Source: Pseudomonadota bacterium
GTDB lineage: Bacteria > Bdellovibrionota_B > Oligoflexia > Oligoflexales > CAIYRB01
Direction of reading: 5' to 3'
Assembly: GCA_026390435.1 (NCBI GenBank)
Contig: JAPLFY010000028.1
Span: 16,140-80,139 of the forward strand
Length of the DNA stretch: 64,000 nt
Shown: positions 1-9,066 of the stretch, piece after piece
How the letters are laid out: each line of letters opens with the position of its first letter
Numbering within the stretch: position 1 is the first letter of the stretch
Notes under the pieces: generated by a model
Seen by the model: the letters and a program-made list of their open reading frames with translations, nothing else
Told to the model about the DNA's origin: nothing
Database searches by the model: none
Made by a program: the position numbers and the translations under genes

Positions 1-504
1 GTACTGGTTATAAAGCTGACCTAACCATGAGTGCGGATCGTTGTGTAATTCATTAGTGACTAGCATAAACGTCGCAATGACAAATGCCGCCATCGGAATC
101 GGCAGGCCGGTAAAGTCACCAGAGGCTTTACCAATCGAACTCTGCACGTTAAAACGCGCCAGACGGAGAGCGCCGCACGCCATAAACAAGAAGCAAATCA
201 GCCAGCCAACGCGACCGAAGTTACTCAGTCCGTACTGGTGCATCATAATCGCCGGCGCACAACCAAAGGACACCAAATCGCAGAGCGAATCAAACTGCAC
301 GCCGAATTCACTCGTCCCTTTAGTCAACCGCGCTACGCGACCGTCCAAAACATCAAAAACTGCCGCCAGTAAGATCGCGGCCCCCGACATAGCCCACTCG
401 CCAGTCAGCGCCTTATTGATCGCGAAGAATCCCCAGAAGAGATTCCCAGCCGTAAGTAGGTTCGGCAAAATATAAACAGCTCCGCCGAGTTTGGGACGTT
501 TCAC
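1..504 (-). CDS. pssA: CDP-diacylglycerol--serine O-phosphatidyltransferase (3' end cut by window)
   Basis: It joins CDP-diacylglycerol and serine to make phosphatidylserine, the precursor of phosphatidylethanolamine, in the inner membrane. The 168 visible codons show the full CDP-alcohol phosphotransferase signature: D54-G55-x2-A58-R59-x8-G68-x3-D72-x3-D76, flanked by hydrophobic segments. The GTG start (504..502) is chosen because AAGGAG lies about 8 bases upstream and the start overlaps the tsaB stop as GTGA, which suggests translational coupling. The C-terminus lies beyond position 1. It is the last visible member of the rseP-tsaB-pssA run. The family call is secure; serine as acceptor rather than another alcohol is inferred from the N-terminal pattern. 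Confidence 0.88.
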   Translation of the reverse strand, partial: MKRPKLGGAVYILPNLLTAGNLFWGFFAINKALTGEWAMSGAAILLAAVFDVLDGRVARLTKGTSEFGVQFDSLCDLVSFGCAPAIMMHQYGLSNFGRVGWLICFLFMACGALRLARFNVQSSIGKASGDFTGLPIPMAAFVIATFMLVTNELHNDPHSWLGQLYNQY

Positions 505-1289
505 GCTGGCGACTCCTTGCGGTTTGGTTGTGACACACTTGCTTGCAGACGTTCCTCTGCAGTCGATAAACGCAAATAACGTGGCTCCGGCAGCTCAACT
601 TTAAAGCCGTCCGGCCATGCCGCCGCAACTTGATCAGCCAAAATATCCAAGGCCATTCTGCTTGCAGATGCAGCCGTCAGACTCACGACCTTATGTCCAG
701 CGTTGGCAGCAGCAGCGGCCAACAGTGGCCAATCGCCAACAATCACAATTTGGCAAGCGGCTGGCAACTGCGCCAACAACTGTGGTGCTAACTGCTCACA
801 ATCTACAAGCATGGACCTCATCGGTACCAAAGAACTCTCCGGGGCCGGCGCCACCGCCGCAAATCCGTGGGTGCGCGTGGCTGGAAGAAATACGGCCGCA
901 TCGCGCTGATTAGCCAGCGCCAAGGCCAAGGCCTCCAAAGTAGACACGGGATAAATCGGCAGCGCCCGTGCAGAAGCAGCCTGCAGGCCGAAAACAAAAG
1001 CCATACCAATTTTGATGCCGGTAAAAGAACCAGGGCCGGTCGCTGCCGCAAGCCCAACCAGACTATCCATAGTTAACGAAGTGGCAGCGAGTGCCGCCTG
1101 GGTCAACCTGCTAATCGCCGATAGCGCACCCATATTCTCGCTATGGGCACCGTGCCAAAGCAGTCTACTTCGGCCGATCTTCTCCCCAGGCGCTGCATCA
1201 ATTAATGCAATCTGCACCCCTGCTAGACTTGCGTCCACAAACAGAATGGGAACGATCGGCATGATGCTAAATGTCGGCTCACTGTTCAC
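501..1289 (-). CDS. tsaB: tRNA threonylcarbamoyladenosine biosynthesis protein TsaB
   Basis: TsaB is the non-catalytic partner of TsaD in making t6A37 on ANN-decoding tRNAs in the cytoplasm. The protein (262 aa) has the N-terminal ASKHA-type strand ending in FVDAS and the diagnostic GPGSFTGIKIG segment about 90 residues in, followed by a divergent C-terminal half. Length fits the family (about 230-270). The GTG at 1289 is preferred because it overlaps the rseP stop as GTGA with GGAA upstream; an ATG at 1262 is the main alternative and would begin just before the first strand. Its stop overlaps the pssA start, so rseP, tsaB and pssA are probably translated from one message. Confidence 0.85.
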   Translation of the reverse strand: MNSEPTFSIMPIVPILFVDASLAGVQIALIDAAPGEKIGRSRLLWHGAHSENMGALSAISRLTQAALAATSLTMDSLVGLAAATGPGSFTGIKIGMAFVFGLQAASARALPIYPVSTLEALALALANQRDAAVFLPATRTHGFAAVAPAPESSLVPMRSMLVDCEQLAPQLLAQLPAACQIVIVGDWPLLAAAAANAGHKVVSLTAASASRMALDILADQVAAAWPDGFKVELPEPRYLRLSTAEERLQASVSQPNRKESPA

Positions 1290-3091
1290 TTGAATATTCC
1301 AACCACGCTTTCTAACATCGACCGCCAAAACCGGCTCAAATCGTTGTAGGTCGCCAGCACGACCAATGCCATAACCAGCGCAAAGCCAATTTTCTGGAAG
1401 TTTTCGATGGCCGCTTCGCGCAATGGCCGCCGGCGGACTCCCTCGACCCCAATAAGCACCAATTGGCCGCCGTCTAGCACCGGAATGGGGAACAAATTAA
1501 TCAGTCCTAAATTGATGCTGATCAGCGCCATAGAACCGAGAAAGGTTTGCCAGCCACGGCGAGCTGAATCCCCGGCTACTTTGGCAATCAGCATTGGTCC
1601 ACCAAGAGCCTTGAGTGGAATGTCACCTGTAACCAAACTAGCGACATTCGTAAAGAGCTCACGCGTCTGCGAAGCAGTTTGCCGCACACCAAATGCTACA
1701 GCCATCAGGGGATTACTGTACTTTTCGATAACAGGCTCAGGGTCTAACAGCTGTCCCCAGAACAGCAGCGGCAAGGTATACAGCGTAGCGGGGCCGTCTG
1801 GCTTCTGTACTTCGATCCCCTTTAACGCAACCTTGACGTCCAGCCTTTGATCACCGCGCAAGATAGTGAAGGTCGCCGTAGAATCGCTGTTGGCGATCAG
1901 CTTCTCCCGCAAAGCATACACATCACGCACGGGTGATCCGTTCCATGCCACAAGTACATCGCCAGTTTTGAGCGGGACCGTATCTTCCCCCGCGTCCACC
2001 AGTCGAGCAACGGTAAGCTCACTACTGCTGAGTCCCAGCAGGGACATAAACTCGCGGTCACTGCCGCTAGCACCGCGGACAGCCAAAAGGCTCAGAGTCA
2101 AGGTCCGCACGTCGCCCGTTGATTTTTCAACAGTTTGCTCGGTGGTCGCCTTCGGGTCAGGGCGTCCTTCGTTAAGGTCCGGCAATGGTGCTGTGGTCAC
2201 CTTGAGTTCAACCGAATCAACTGTATTAGTCGTATTAGCAGCACCAGCGGCGCCACCTGACTTTGCCGCATCGCGTAGTAACGCGACCAGGTCTGGATAA
2301 AATTTAACGCTATGAGACTGCCCCCCAAAGATAACTTCCGTCACTTTATCGCCGGTTTTTAGACCCGCAGCAGCGGATGGAGACGACGAAGACAGCACAC
2401 TGACAATCGCCGGCTGCCGTCCCAAAGCGACACCGGCACGACCAACCGTCGCAGCGCGACCAAGCATATCCACCATGTTTACCGCTTCAGGGGTCAGCTC
2501 CAGTTTGAGGCTCTGATTATCTGCCCGCACGACAGTAACTGCTAGCGGCTTACCCGGTGCTGCCGAGATCGTCTCCTCGATATCACGCCAGGTCTCAACC
2601 TTACGGTCGGCAATCTGAACGATGCGGTCTCCGTAATGGAGCCCAGCCCTCGCCGCAGCACTTCCCTCAATGACCTCGCCAATAAGCGCCGGAGGATGCG
2701 GGATGCCACTCGTTACCAAAATCGCATAGACGACTACCGCTAACAAGAAGTTGGCCGCCGGCCCCGCAACTATGGTCGCAGCTCGCTTTGGCAATGAAGC
2801 CTGTAAAAAGCCGATGCCCTTAAGTCCGGCAGGGACATCTTCACTCGGATGAGCTCCGGCAAACTTGACAAAGCCCCCAAGTGGAATCCAACTGATTTGA
2901 TAATCGGTCCCACCTCGGCGAAAGCCCAGGATTCGGGGACCAAAACCAATCGAAAAGGTCTCGACGGCGATCCCACACCAACGCCCCACTAGGTAATGGC
3001 CTAATTCGTGAATTAACACCAAAAGGCCGAGAAGGATCACGACCGCCGGAATCGGATGCGAAAAAAATTGGCTCACAGCCCTTCCTGTCAT
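1286..3091 (-). CDS. rseP: RIP metalloprotease RseP (site-2 protease)
   Basis: Inner-membrane zinc protease that cuts transmembrane anti-sigma factors and signal-peptide remnants. The zinc site HELGH is at residues 28-32 in the first membrane segment, and the second metal motif LDG is near residue 540 within NLFPIPVLDGG. Two PDZ-like regions lie between them. At 601 residues it is well above the usual 420-460; the excess is between the two PDZ regions and is rich in Thr, Pro and acidic residues. The ATG at 3091 has a poor ribosome site. A GTG five codons in (3076) follows AGGAAGG closely and could be used instead. It is 36 bases downstream of cdsA. Confidence 0.92.
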   Translation of the reverse strand: MTGRAVSQFFSHPIPAVVILLGLLVLIHELGHYLVGRWCGIAVETFSIGFGPRILGFRRGGTDYQISWIPLGGFVKFAGAHPSEDVPAGLKGIGFLQASLPKRAATIVAGPAANFLLAVVVYAILVTSGIPHPPALIGEVIEGSAAARAGLHYGDRIVQIADRKVETWRDIEETISAAPGKPLAVTVVRADNQSLKLELTPEAVNMVDMLGRAATVGRAGVALGRQPAIVSVLSSSSPSAAAGLKTGDKVTEVIFGGQSHSVKFYPDLVALLRDAAKSGGAAGAANTTNTVDSVELKVTTAPLPDLNEGRPDPKATTEQTVEKSTGDVRTLTLSLLAVRGASGSDREFMSLLGLSSSELTVARLVDAGEDTVPLKTGDVLVAWNGSPVRDVYALREKLIANSDSTATFTILRGDQRLDVKVALKGIEVQKPDGPATLYTLPLLFWGQLLDPEPVIEKYSNPLMAVAFGVRQTASQTRELFTNVASLVTGDIPLKALGGPMLIAKVAGDSARRGWQTFLGSMALISINLGLINLFPIPVLDGGQLVLIGVEGVRRRPLREAAIENFQKIGFALVMALVVLATYNDLSRFWRSMLESVVGIFK

Positions 3092-3127
3092 GCTCTGGCC
3101 GTCTAATGCGGGCAGAGCGATCGGAAC

Positions 3128-4045
3128 TCATCTAAAGTAATAGAGAATAGCCCAAATGACAGGCGCCGCAAAGAGAATGCCGTCGACGCGGTCCAAGAAT
3201 CCACCGTGACCGGGTATTAATACCCCGGAGTCTTTGACTCCTGAGAAGCGCTTAAAGGTCGATTCCACCAAATCCCCAAGCTGCGCCGCCACACCGCCCA
3301 CACATGCCAGACGGATCATAAAGCCGGTGTTGCCCAGTTCATTAAAAAACAGGAGATTAAGAACTAAGGCCCCGATAACACTAGCTAAAACTCCAGCAAT
3401 CGCGCCTTCCCAGGTCTTCTTTGGCGAAATCACCGGAGCCAATTTCCGATCGCCGAAAATCTTGCCACCGTAAAAACGGCCACCAAAATAAGCACCTGTG
3501 TCACCAGACCACGTCACCGTCATGACCAAAAGTGGATAGCGAGCGTTCGGCGCGGCCCGGTAAAGGAACCAGAACACTACCCAAGGGAGGGCGCCATAGC
3601 ACAATGAGATAAGAATCCCAAAAGCACGACCCGCTGACACGTCGATGTCTTTAGACGAAAAAATACCCAGAAGTAGTGACATCATGGCTGTCAACACTAC
3701 CCAGCCGACGGCAACTTCGGGGGCACCAATCGCCGAGGCCAGCAATACACCCCAGCCAAGGAGTACCGTGATTGCCGGAAACACATAGACATGCGGTAGC
3801 CTGCGCCCAGTCATGGGATCGACTTGGGGTGCTGGATTTGCGGCTAGTTTACGTTCGAGCGCCGGCAGCACCATCATAGCCATCTCGCTTACCGACAAAG
3901 TGCAAGCAAGCATCAGTACGGTGACTACAAACCAGGCCGGACCAAAAATAAAACTCAGCAATGTGAACGGCAACAGTATTGCCGCCGCCAGAACCCGCTT
4001 GCGCAAATTACTCCACTGCTGCGTGCGAAGAGAAGGTGCCATCAT
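3128..4045 (-). CDS. cdsA: Phosphatidate cytidylyltransferase
   Basis: It makes CDP-diacylglycerol from phosphatidic acid and CTP in the inner membrane, feeding pssA at the end of the same gene run. The 305-residue protein is almost entirely hydrophobic helices and carries the CdsA signature near its C-terminus: S-x-x-K-R, then KDSG, then PGHGGFLDR. The start ATG shares one base with the uppS stop (TAATG), and a second ATG follows directly. In many relatives dxr sits between cdsA and rseP; here it does not. Family assignment is secure from the signature. Confidence 0.95.
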   Translation of the reverse strand: MMAPSLRTQQWSNLRKRVLAAAILLPFTLLSFIFGPAWFVVTVLMLACTLSVSEMAMMVLPALERKLAANPAPQVDPMTGRRLPHVYVFPAITVLLGWGVLLASAIGAPEVAVGWVVLTAMMSLLLGIFSSKDIDVSAGRAFGILISLCYGALPWVVFWFLYRAAPNARYPLLVMTVTWSGDTGAYFGGRFYGGKIFGDRKLAPVISPKKTWEGAIAGVLASVIGALVLNLLFFNELGNTGFMIRLACVGGVAAQLGDLVESTFKRFSGVKDSGVLIPGHGGFLDRVDGILFAAPVIWAILYYFR

Positions 4046-4863
4046 TAGTCGTGACGCTCAAACATCAATGTTCCATCCTCACCAACTACTTCACGGCCGA
4101 CTAGTGCCTCGCTGTCGTCAGCAAGAACGCCAAAGCGGCGCTGCCTGCGCGCATAATCATAAAGCGCCTGCACAAGCTGCTCTTTGCGGAAATCCGGCCA
4201 GTGAATATCGGTAAAATAAAACTCAGTGTATGCCATTTGCCAAAGCATGAAATTCGACAGGCGCTGCTCACCACTTGTGCGAATCAATAAATCTGGCGGC
4301 GGTAGATCACAGTTGTACAAGGCACTAGCAAAAATATCCGCGTTGATATCTTGCAGCGCAATCTCGCCGCTCTGTACCCGACGCGCGACACTCCGACAGG
4401 CGTCAACGATCTCGTTGCGACCGCCGTAGCTAAGAGCGATGTTAAGAACAAGGCCACTGCAGTCTTGCAGAAACTCTTGCGTCTCACGCACCAGCTTACG
4501 CGTGCGCTCCGGCAGTCGCTCCAGACGGCCCATGACTCGCAGCTGGACGTTGTTCGCCTTCAACTCTTCCCGCTCTTTAAGCAGGTAGGTATTCAGCAAA
4601 GTCATGATCGCCAGCACCTCATGCGAGGGGCGGCCCCAATTTTCCTCACTAAAGGCATACAAAGACAGCACTTTGATACCTAGTTGGTCGGCACCTTCGA
4701 CCACAGCACGCACACTATCAGCACCGCAGCGATGGCCATAAACCCGCGGACGACCGCGCGCCTTAGCCCAGCGTCCATTCCCGTCCATAATAATAGCAAC
4801 GTGATTGGGCAGCAATTCGCGCTTAAGTGATTTCGCTAGTTCCGGAAGCCGCTTGTCAGTCAT
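4045..4863 (-). CDS. uppS: Isoprenyl transferase (undecaprenyl diphosphate synthase)
   Basis: Cis-prenyltransferase that extends farnesyl diphosphate with isopentenyl diphosphate to give the C55 carrier for peptidoglycan and O-antigen. The N-terminal motif MDGNGRWA includes the catalytic Asp27. YGH (42-44) and SEENWGRP follow, and the C-terminal region has the RTSGEQRLSNF substrate-binding motif. The 272-residue length is normal. A 114-base gap separates it from the RsmI-like gene upstream, so it may have its own promoter. Its stop overlaps the cdsA start. The ribosome site before the ATG is weak. Confidence 0.95.
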   Translation of the reverse strand: MTDKRLPELAKSLKRELLPNHVAIIMDGNGRWAKARGRPRVYGHRCGADSVRAVVEGADQLGIKVLSLYAFSEENWGRPSHEVLAIMTLLNTYLLKEREELKANNVQLRVMGRLERLPERTRKLVRETQEFLQDCSGLVLNIALSYGGRNEIVDACRSVARRVQSGEIALQDINADIFASALYNCDLPPPDLLIRTSGEQRLSNFMLWQMAYTEFYFTDIHWPDFRKEQLVQALYDYARRQRRFGVLADDSEALVGREVVGEDGTLMFERHD

Positions 4864-4977
4864 CAGGATTAGTCCGTTGGATTAGTCCGTAGCGCCTCTG
4901 TGAGTGAGCCACATAGCTATCATAGGCAAAAAGGTGCGTCTATTCCTTTGAATTTAGTCATTAAAATGCTGATTAAG

Positions 4978-5670
4978 TCAAGCTCCATCAACAATCAAAA
5001 CAAAATTAAGTTTAGATCCAAGCCCCTCAGCACGGCGCGTTAAATCACCTAGGTCACCAACCCAAAAAGCCTCGGCAGGACCCGTGATGTCGATCGCGAG
5101 AAAGCCACGCCGGCTGGCGCCAAATGCCTGCTGACAACTCCCTAACAAGTGCTTAAGTCGGTACGGGGTATCCATGATGACCAGAGGTCGCGTTAGCGAG
5201 GCCGCTGCCCGCAGTGCCGCCAGGCGTCGCCCAGGCTCCTGCGGCAAAAACCCTAGATAATGAAATGCCCAGCAATCAAATGGACACGCAGCGATCGCCG
5301 CCGTCATCGAGCTCGGCCCAGGAATCACTTGTACCGTGGCTCCCAGGCGGTATGCCATAGCAACTAAATCACGACCAGGATCCGCGAGTCCTGGGGTGCC
5401 TTGGTCACTCATATAAGCAACCCACTGCCCCTTCTTTAGCGCAGCCTCACACTCGGAGAGTGTGTATTTCTGGTCATGCTCGGAATAACGTAGATAGTCG
5501 CGGTGAACACCGGCAGCCTTGAGAAAGCTGCGCGCAGGCCTATCTTCTTCAAAAATAAGAAGGTCAGCATGGCGCAACGCATCCAAACTACGCGCCGGAA
5601 TATCCGCAACATCACCCACATGAGTGGCAGCCATAGTTAAGCGGCCGGGACCCTTTGATGCAGTACTCAC
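4978..5670 (-). CDS. RsmI-like tetrapyrrole-methylase-fold methyltransferase
   Basis: It resembles RsmI, which 2'-O-methylates C1402 of 16S rRNA using S-adenosylmethionine. Visible family features are the N-terminal strand followed by GDVADIPARSLDALRHADL, the EED segment, the YSEHDQ segment, the loop SDQGTPGLADPG and the PGPSS loop. The protein is 230 residues, about 50 shorter than typical RsmI. It lacks the C-terminal extension, and its first strand (RLTMAATHVG) differs from the usual Y-V-V-A-T-P-I-G. The GTG start overlaps the preceding permease stop (TAGTG) with GAGG upstream. A divergent RsmI paralogue with another substrate is possible. Confidence 0.72.
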   Translation of the reverse strand: MSTASKGPGRLTMAATHVGDVADIPARSLDALRHADLLIFEEDRPARSFLKAAGVHRDYLRYSEHDQKYTLSECEAALKKGQWVAYMSDQGTPGLADPGRDLVAMAYRLGATVQVIPGPSSMTAAIAACPFDCWAFHYLGFLPQEPGRRLAALRAAASLTRPLVIMDTPYRLKHLLGSCQQAFGASRRGFLAIDITGPAEAFWVGDLGDLTRRAEGLGSKLNFVLIVDGA

Positions 5671-6764
5671 TAGCTATTGCCTCGGCCCAAATAAGCCCGC
5701 GATGCGCGGTAGTAGGGATCAATGGCGACGATAAGAACTTTAACCATAGCGGCCACCGGAATAGCCATGAGGACGCCCCAGAAACCAAACCAATCGCCAA
5801 AGGCTAAAACCGAAAGAATCAAGACGACCGGATGGATTCCCACCCGTTCACCCAGCACGCGCGGCGTGACAAAAGCGCCATCGACCGCCTGAACGACAGC
5901 AATCACTAGGATCACTCCCAGAGCCTGTCCCCAGCCAGTAAAGTTTGACAGCAACACAATAGCGCTCAAAGTACCGCCAACGATGACATCGAGATATGGA
6001 ATCACTCGGCAAACGCCCGCGACAAAGCCAATCAGCAGCGCCGACTGAAGCCCTACGATGCTGAAGCCAATGATGTAAAGAATGCCAAGTATTCCCGCGA
6101 CAATAACCTGACCTTTGAGCACACTGCGGAACGTGCGATTCATCGTCGATAACAGTCTGTGCACAGGCACAACTAGGTCGCGCGGCACTTCCGAGCTGAG
6201 CACCCTAGCGAGCAATGGGTAGTCTTTCAGCATGAAGAAATTAAGCAGCGGGATGAGAATTAGATAGAGTAGACCACCGGCGACCGAGCTACCCGTCTTC
6301 CAAATCCCAGCCAAGTTAGCCTGCAAATGCTGGGTGATATGGCTAACTAAATTACTCAGACCAAATGTTTCACTAAACTCAGATGCGTTCAACAGACCAA
6401 GATCGGAGGCGTAATCGGCGACGAGTGGCAGCCAATGATTCTGCACTTCTTTGGCTGCCGTTGGCAGCAGGTGGCCAATCATTAACATCTGTTGATATAA
6501 AACCGGTGCCAAGCGAACGACACCAAAGACCACAATCGCAGTGGATCCGACAATAATGGTGAAGGCCGCCAAACCACGCGGTACCCGCAATCGCTCCAAC
6601 CGGTCCACCAAGGGCAAAAGCAGATAGGTGATAAAGCTACTCACCAAGATCGGAACTAATAGCGCTCCGTAGATGGTTCCAGCCACCAACAGGGTCCCAG
6701 AGATAGCTAGGCCAAACCAGAGCAAACGACGTAGGCTCGACCAATCAAGGCGTTGATTATTCAT
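5670..6764 (-). CDS. AI-2E family transporter (PerM-like permease)
   Basis: Integral inner-membrane protein of the AI-2E/PerM family; members export varied small molecules or act as Na+/H+ antiporters, and the substrate cannot be read from sequence. The 364 residues give paired N-terminal helices, a long soluble-looking loop after about residue 80, and a C-terminal block with the PYLDVIVGG and GFWGVLMAIP segments typical of the family. The ATG at 6764 is chosen because it overlaps the prmC stop as ATGA and has GGAG 9 bases upstream; a longer reading frame exists but has no such signal. A second, distant paralogue is at 23368. Confidence 0.85.
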   Translation of the reverse strand: MNNQRLDWSSLRRLLWFGLAISGTLLVAGTIYGALLVPILVSSFITYLLLPLVDRLERLRVPRGLAAFTIIVGSTAIVVFGVVRLAPVLYQQMLMIGHLLPTAAKEVQNHWLPLVADYASDLGLLNASEFSETFGLSNLVSHITQHLQANLAGIWKTGSSVAGGLLYLILIPLLNFFMLKDYPLLARVLSSEVPRDLVVPVHRLLSTMNRTFRSVLKGQVIVAGILGILYIIGFSIVGLQSALLIGFVAGVCRVIPYLDVIVGGTLSAIVLLSNFTGWGQALGVILVIAVVQAVDGAFVTPRVLGERVGIHPVVLILSVLAFGDWFGFWGVLMAIPVAAMVKVLIVAIDPYYRASRAYLGRGNS

Positions 6765-7672
6765 GGCACCCACTCCGCTTGAATCACTCGATCTCGACGT
6801 TCCCAATCTTTGCTGCAAACACAGTTCGACCAACCAGCTGCAGTCAAAATTTTAGCGACAGCTTCGGCCTGACTACTTCCAATCTCAACCATGAGCAGAC
6901 CGTTCGGCTTAAGCAGCTTAGGCGCTAAGCGAGCCAGAGCCCGATAAAAGAGCAGCCCATCGGGAGCAGCAAACAGCGCTTTCGAAGGCTCAAAATCAAT
7001 CACCGAAGTCGACAGGGAGGGCCTCTCGTCGGGACTGATGTAGGGAGGATTTGAGACGATCAGATCGAATTGAGAAGTTTGAGTAGTTTGAGCAGGGGGA
7101 TGACCCGCCGTCCAGCTATCTTCGGCGAGAGCGTCACAACAGGCAAAACTGACGTTTGCGCCCAGCGCTTTTGCGTTAGCGCGCGCTAGGTTTAATGCAG
7201 CATCGTCAATGTCCCAAGCAACTACCTCGGCAGATGGACACTTCAAGGCCAGGGATAACGCGATGCAACCGCTGCCCGTTCCGACATCTAAGATCCGCGG
7301 TTTTTCTAGGCGCTTTACCGCATTCAAAGCCGACTCAACCAACACCTCAGTGTCGGGACGTGGGATCAGCACCTCGGGACCAACCGCGAACGAAAACCCC
7401 ATAAATTCCTTGGTTCCCGTGATGTACGCGACCGGCTCACCCTGACAGCGACGCTTCAAGCTGGCCTTGAAAGGCTCGCGCTCAACTGCATTCAGCGGCT
7501 TATCAAATTCAGTATATAATTGAATGCGCGTCATCTTTAAGCTGTGCGCCAGCAGCACTTCAGCATCCAGTCGCGGTGAATCCGTCTGACCTCGATCACG
7601 CAAATACGTAGTCGACCACGTCAATACGCGGCCAATAGTCCACAGGCTATCGCTAGCACCCTCGGAACTCAT
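6761..7672 (-). CDS. prmC: Peptide chain release factor N5-glutamine methyltransferase
   Basis: PrmC methylates the Gln of the GGQ motif in release factors, and the substrate gene prfA lies directly upstream. The N-terminal helical domain ends near the RRCQGEPVAYITG segment. The methyltransferase domain has DVGTGSGCIALSLA for S-adenosylmethionine binding and the catalytic SNPPYI motif that binds the glutamine side chain. The length of 303 residues is slightly above normal. The ATG overlaps the prfA stop as ATGA, so the two are probably translationally coupled. Confidence 0.95.
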   Translation of the reverse strand: MSSEGASDSLWTIGRVLTWSTTYLRDRGQTDSPRLDAEVLLAHSLKMTRIQLYTEFDKPLNAVEREPFKASLKRRCQGEPVAYITGTKEFMGFSFAVGPEVLIPRPDTEVLVESALNAVKRLEKPRILDVGTGSGCIALSLALKCPSAEVVAWDIDDAALNLARANAKALGANVSFACCDALAEDSWTAGHPPAQTTQTSQFDLIVSNPPYISPDERPSLSTSVIDFEPSKALFAAPDGLLFYRALARLAPKLLKPNGLLMVEIGSSQAEAVAKILTAAGWSNCVCSKDWERRDRVIQAEWVP

Positions 7673-8742
7673 TTATTAACCGCGATCTCCTGCTGCAACA
7701 GCTCGGTTTGGTGATGCGTGCCAAGCGCTTCAAGCACCTCACCGATTTCGCCCTCCATAATGGAGTCGAGTCTGTAGAGCGTCAAATTAATGCGATGATC
7801 AGTCAAACGACCTTGCGGAAAATTATAGGTCCGGATGCGCTCGCTGCGATCCCCTGAGCCGACTTGGCTGCGACGATTGGCGCTAATTTCTTGTTGCTGA
7901 TCGTTGATAGCTTTTTCCAGCAACCTAGCCTTGAGGATCTTCATCGCCTTGTCGCGGTTTTTATGCTGGGAGCGTTCATCCTGGCACTCAACCACCAGCC
8001 CGGACGGTTTGTGCACCAAACGGACGGCCGAGTCGGTCGTGTTGACGTGCTGACCACCCGCACCCGAAGACCTACAGACGGTCATCTCGACATCAGCAGG
8101 ATTTAGGTCGACCTCAACATCGTCGGCTTCGGGCAAAATAGCCACGGTACATGCACTGGTGTGGATACGGCCTTGATTTTCGGTCGCAGGGACTCGCTGC
8201 ACCCGATGCACGCCCATCTCAAATTTCAGTCGACTGAAGACCGCCTGGCCCTCAATAAGACAGATAATTTCTTTGAATCCGCCGGCCGATGACGCCGTCG
8301 AGCTCAGCACTTCCGTGCGCCAGCGCTGACGATCCGCGTAGCGCGTGTACATGCGGTACAAGTCGGCAGCAAACAACGACGCCTCATCACCACCGGTACC
8401 GGCACGGATCTCTAAAATGACATTTTTGTCATCGTTAGGATCTTTCGGCAGGGTCAGTACGATAAGGCGCTTCTCCGTCGCACCAATCTCGGCTTCGAGG
8501 GTGGCCAGCTCTTCTTTGGCCATCGCCAACATGTCAGAATCACGCTCTGCCGCTATCAAAGCCTTGGCTTCGTCTCTTTCCAGTTTAAGTTTCTTAAATT
8601 GGCGAAATACGACCACCAGCTCTTCAAGCGAGGCCCGCTCCTTGGTCAGCCGAGTCATCTCGGCGCCCTTGAGCGTGCCCGATGCGAGCGCGTCTTCTAA
8701 ACCGTTAAATCGGCGCTCTACGCCGTCGAGATTATCGAACAT
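7669..8742 (-). CDS. prfA: Peptide chain release factor 1
   Basis: RF1 reads UAA and UAG and releases the peptide. The stop-codon-reading tripeptide PAT is at residues 185-187, marking RF1 rather than RF2, and the GGQ catalytic motif is at 229-231 in SSGAGGQHVNTTDSAV. The 357-residue length matches the family when started at the ATG at 8742, whose first residues (MFDNLDGVERRF) align with the usual RF1 N-terminus. A TTG at 8763 would add seven residues. The gene follows rpmE by 36 bases and overlaps prmC, which modifies its product. Confidence 0.96.
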   Translation of the reverse strand: MFDNLDGVERRFNGLEDALASGTLKGAEMTRLTKERASLEELVVVFRQFKKLKLERDEAKALIAAERDSDMLAMAKEELATLEAEIGATEKRLIVLTLPKDPNDDKNVILEIRAGTGGDEASLFAADLYRMYTRYADRQRWRTEVLSSTASSAGGFKEIICLIEGQAVFSRLKFEMGVHRVQRVPATENQGRIHTSACTVAILPEADDVEVDLNPADVEMTVCRSSGAGGQHVNTTDSAVRLVHKPSGLVVECQDERSQHKNRDKAMKILKARLLEKAINDQQQEISANRRSQVGSGDRSERIRTYNFPQGRLTDHRINLTLYRLDSIMEGEIGEVLEALGTHHQTELLQQEIAVNK

Positions 8743-8778
8743 AGTCGCCGTGGCCGGCGGCAAGACCGCCGACTAGCT

Positions 8779-8979
8779 TCACTTCTTACCGTATCTTTTC
8801 TGGAACTTCTCGATCCGGCCAGCGGTGTCAATCAGCTTCACTTTGCCAGTGAAAAACGGATGACACGAGCTGCAAATCTCGAGGCGAATCGCGCTACGGG
8901 TCGACTTGGTAGTGAAGGTGTGGCCGCAGGCACACGACACTTTTGCTTCACTGTAATCAGGATGGATGCCTTCTCTCAT
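8779..8979 (-). CDS. rpmE: 50S ribosomal protein L31 (zinc type)
   Basis: A 66-residue L31 with the zinc-binding pairs C16/C18 and C36/C39, so it is the zinc-containing form rather than the zinc-free paralogue induced under zinc limitation. The N-terminal MREGIHPDY and the C-terminal basic tail ([12 protein letters not shown]) are typical. AAGG precedes the ATG. It lies between rho (87 bases upstream) and prfA. The rho-rpmE-prfA order is common in several phyla. Confidence 0.96.
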   Translation of the reverse strand: MREGIHPDYSEAKVSCACGHTFTTKSTRSAIRLEICSSCHPFFTGKVKLIDTAGRIEKFQKRYGKK

Positions 8980-9011
8980 GACAAACTTACCTTTCTCTTC
9001 ACGCCATCTCT

Positions 9012-9033
9012 AAGATCAACTAACTGTGATCTT
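9012..9033 (-). promoter_or_regulatory. Hairpin in the rpmE leader
   Basis: A perfect 7-bp inverted repeat (AAGATCA / TGATCTT, 8-base loop) sits in the rho-rpmE gap, 33 bases before the rpmE start. It has no following T-run, so it is not an intrinsic terminator. It could be an RNA processing site or a target for ribosomal-protein autoregulation; neither is shown. Confidence 0.3.
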
Positions 9034-9066
9034 TACGATTATTAACTACGAAATCTACTGACACTG

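Noticed and set aside
3092..3127. dxr expected between cdsA and rseP
   Set aside because: Only 36 bases separate the two genes, so dxr is simply absent here.
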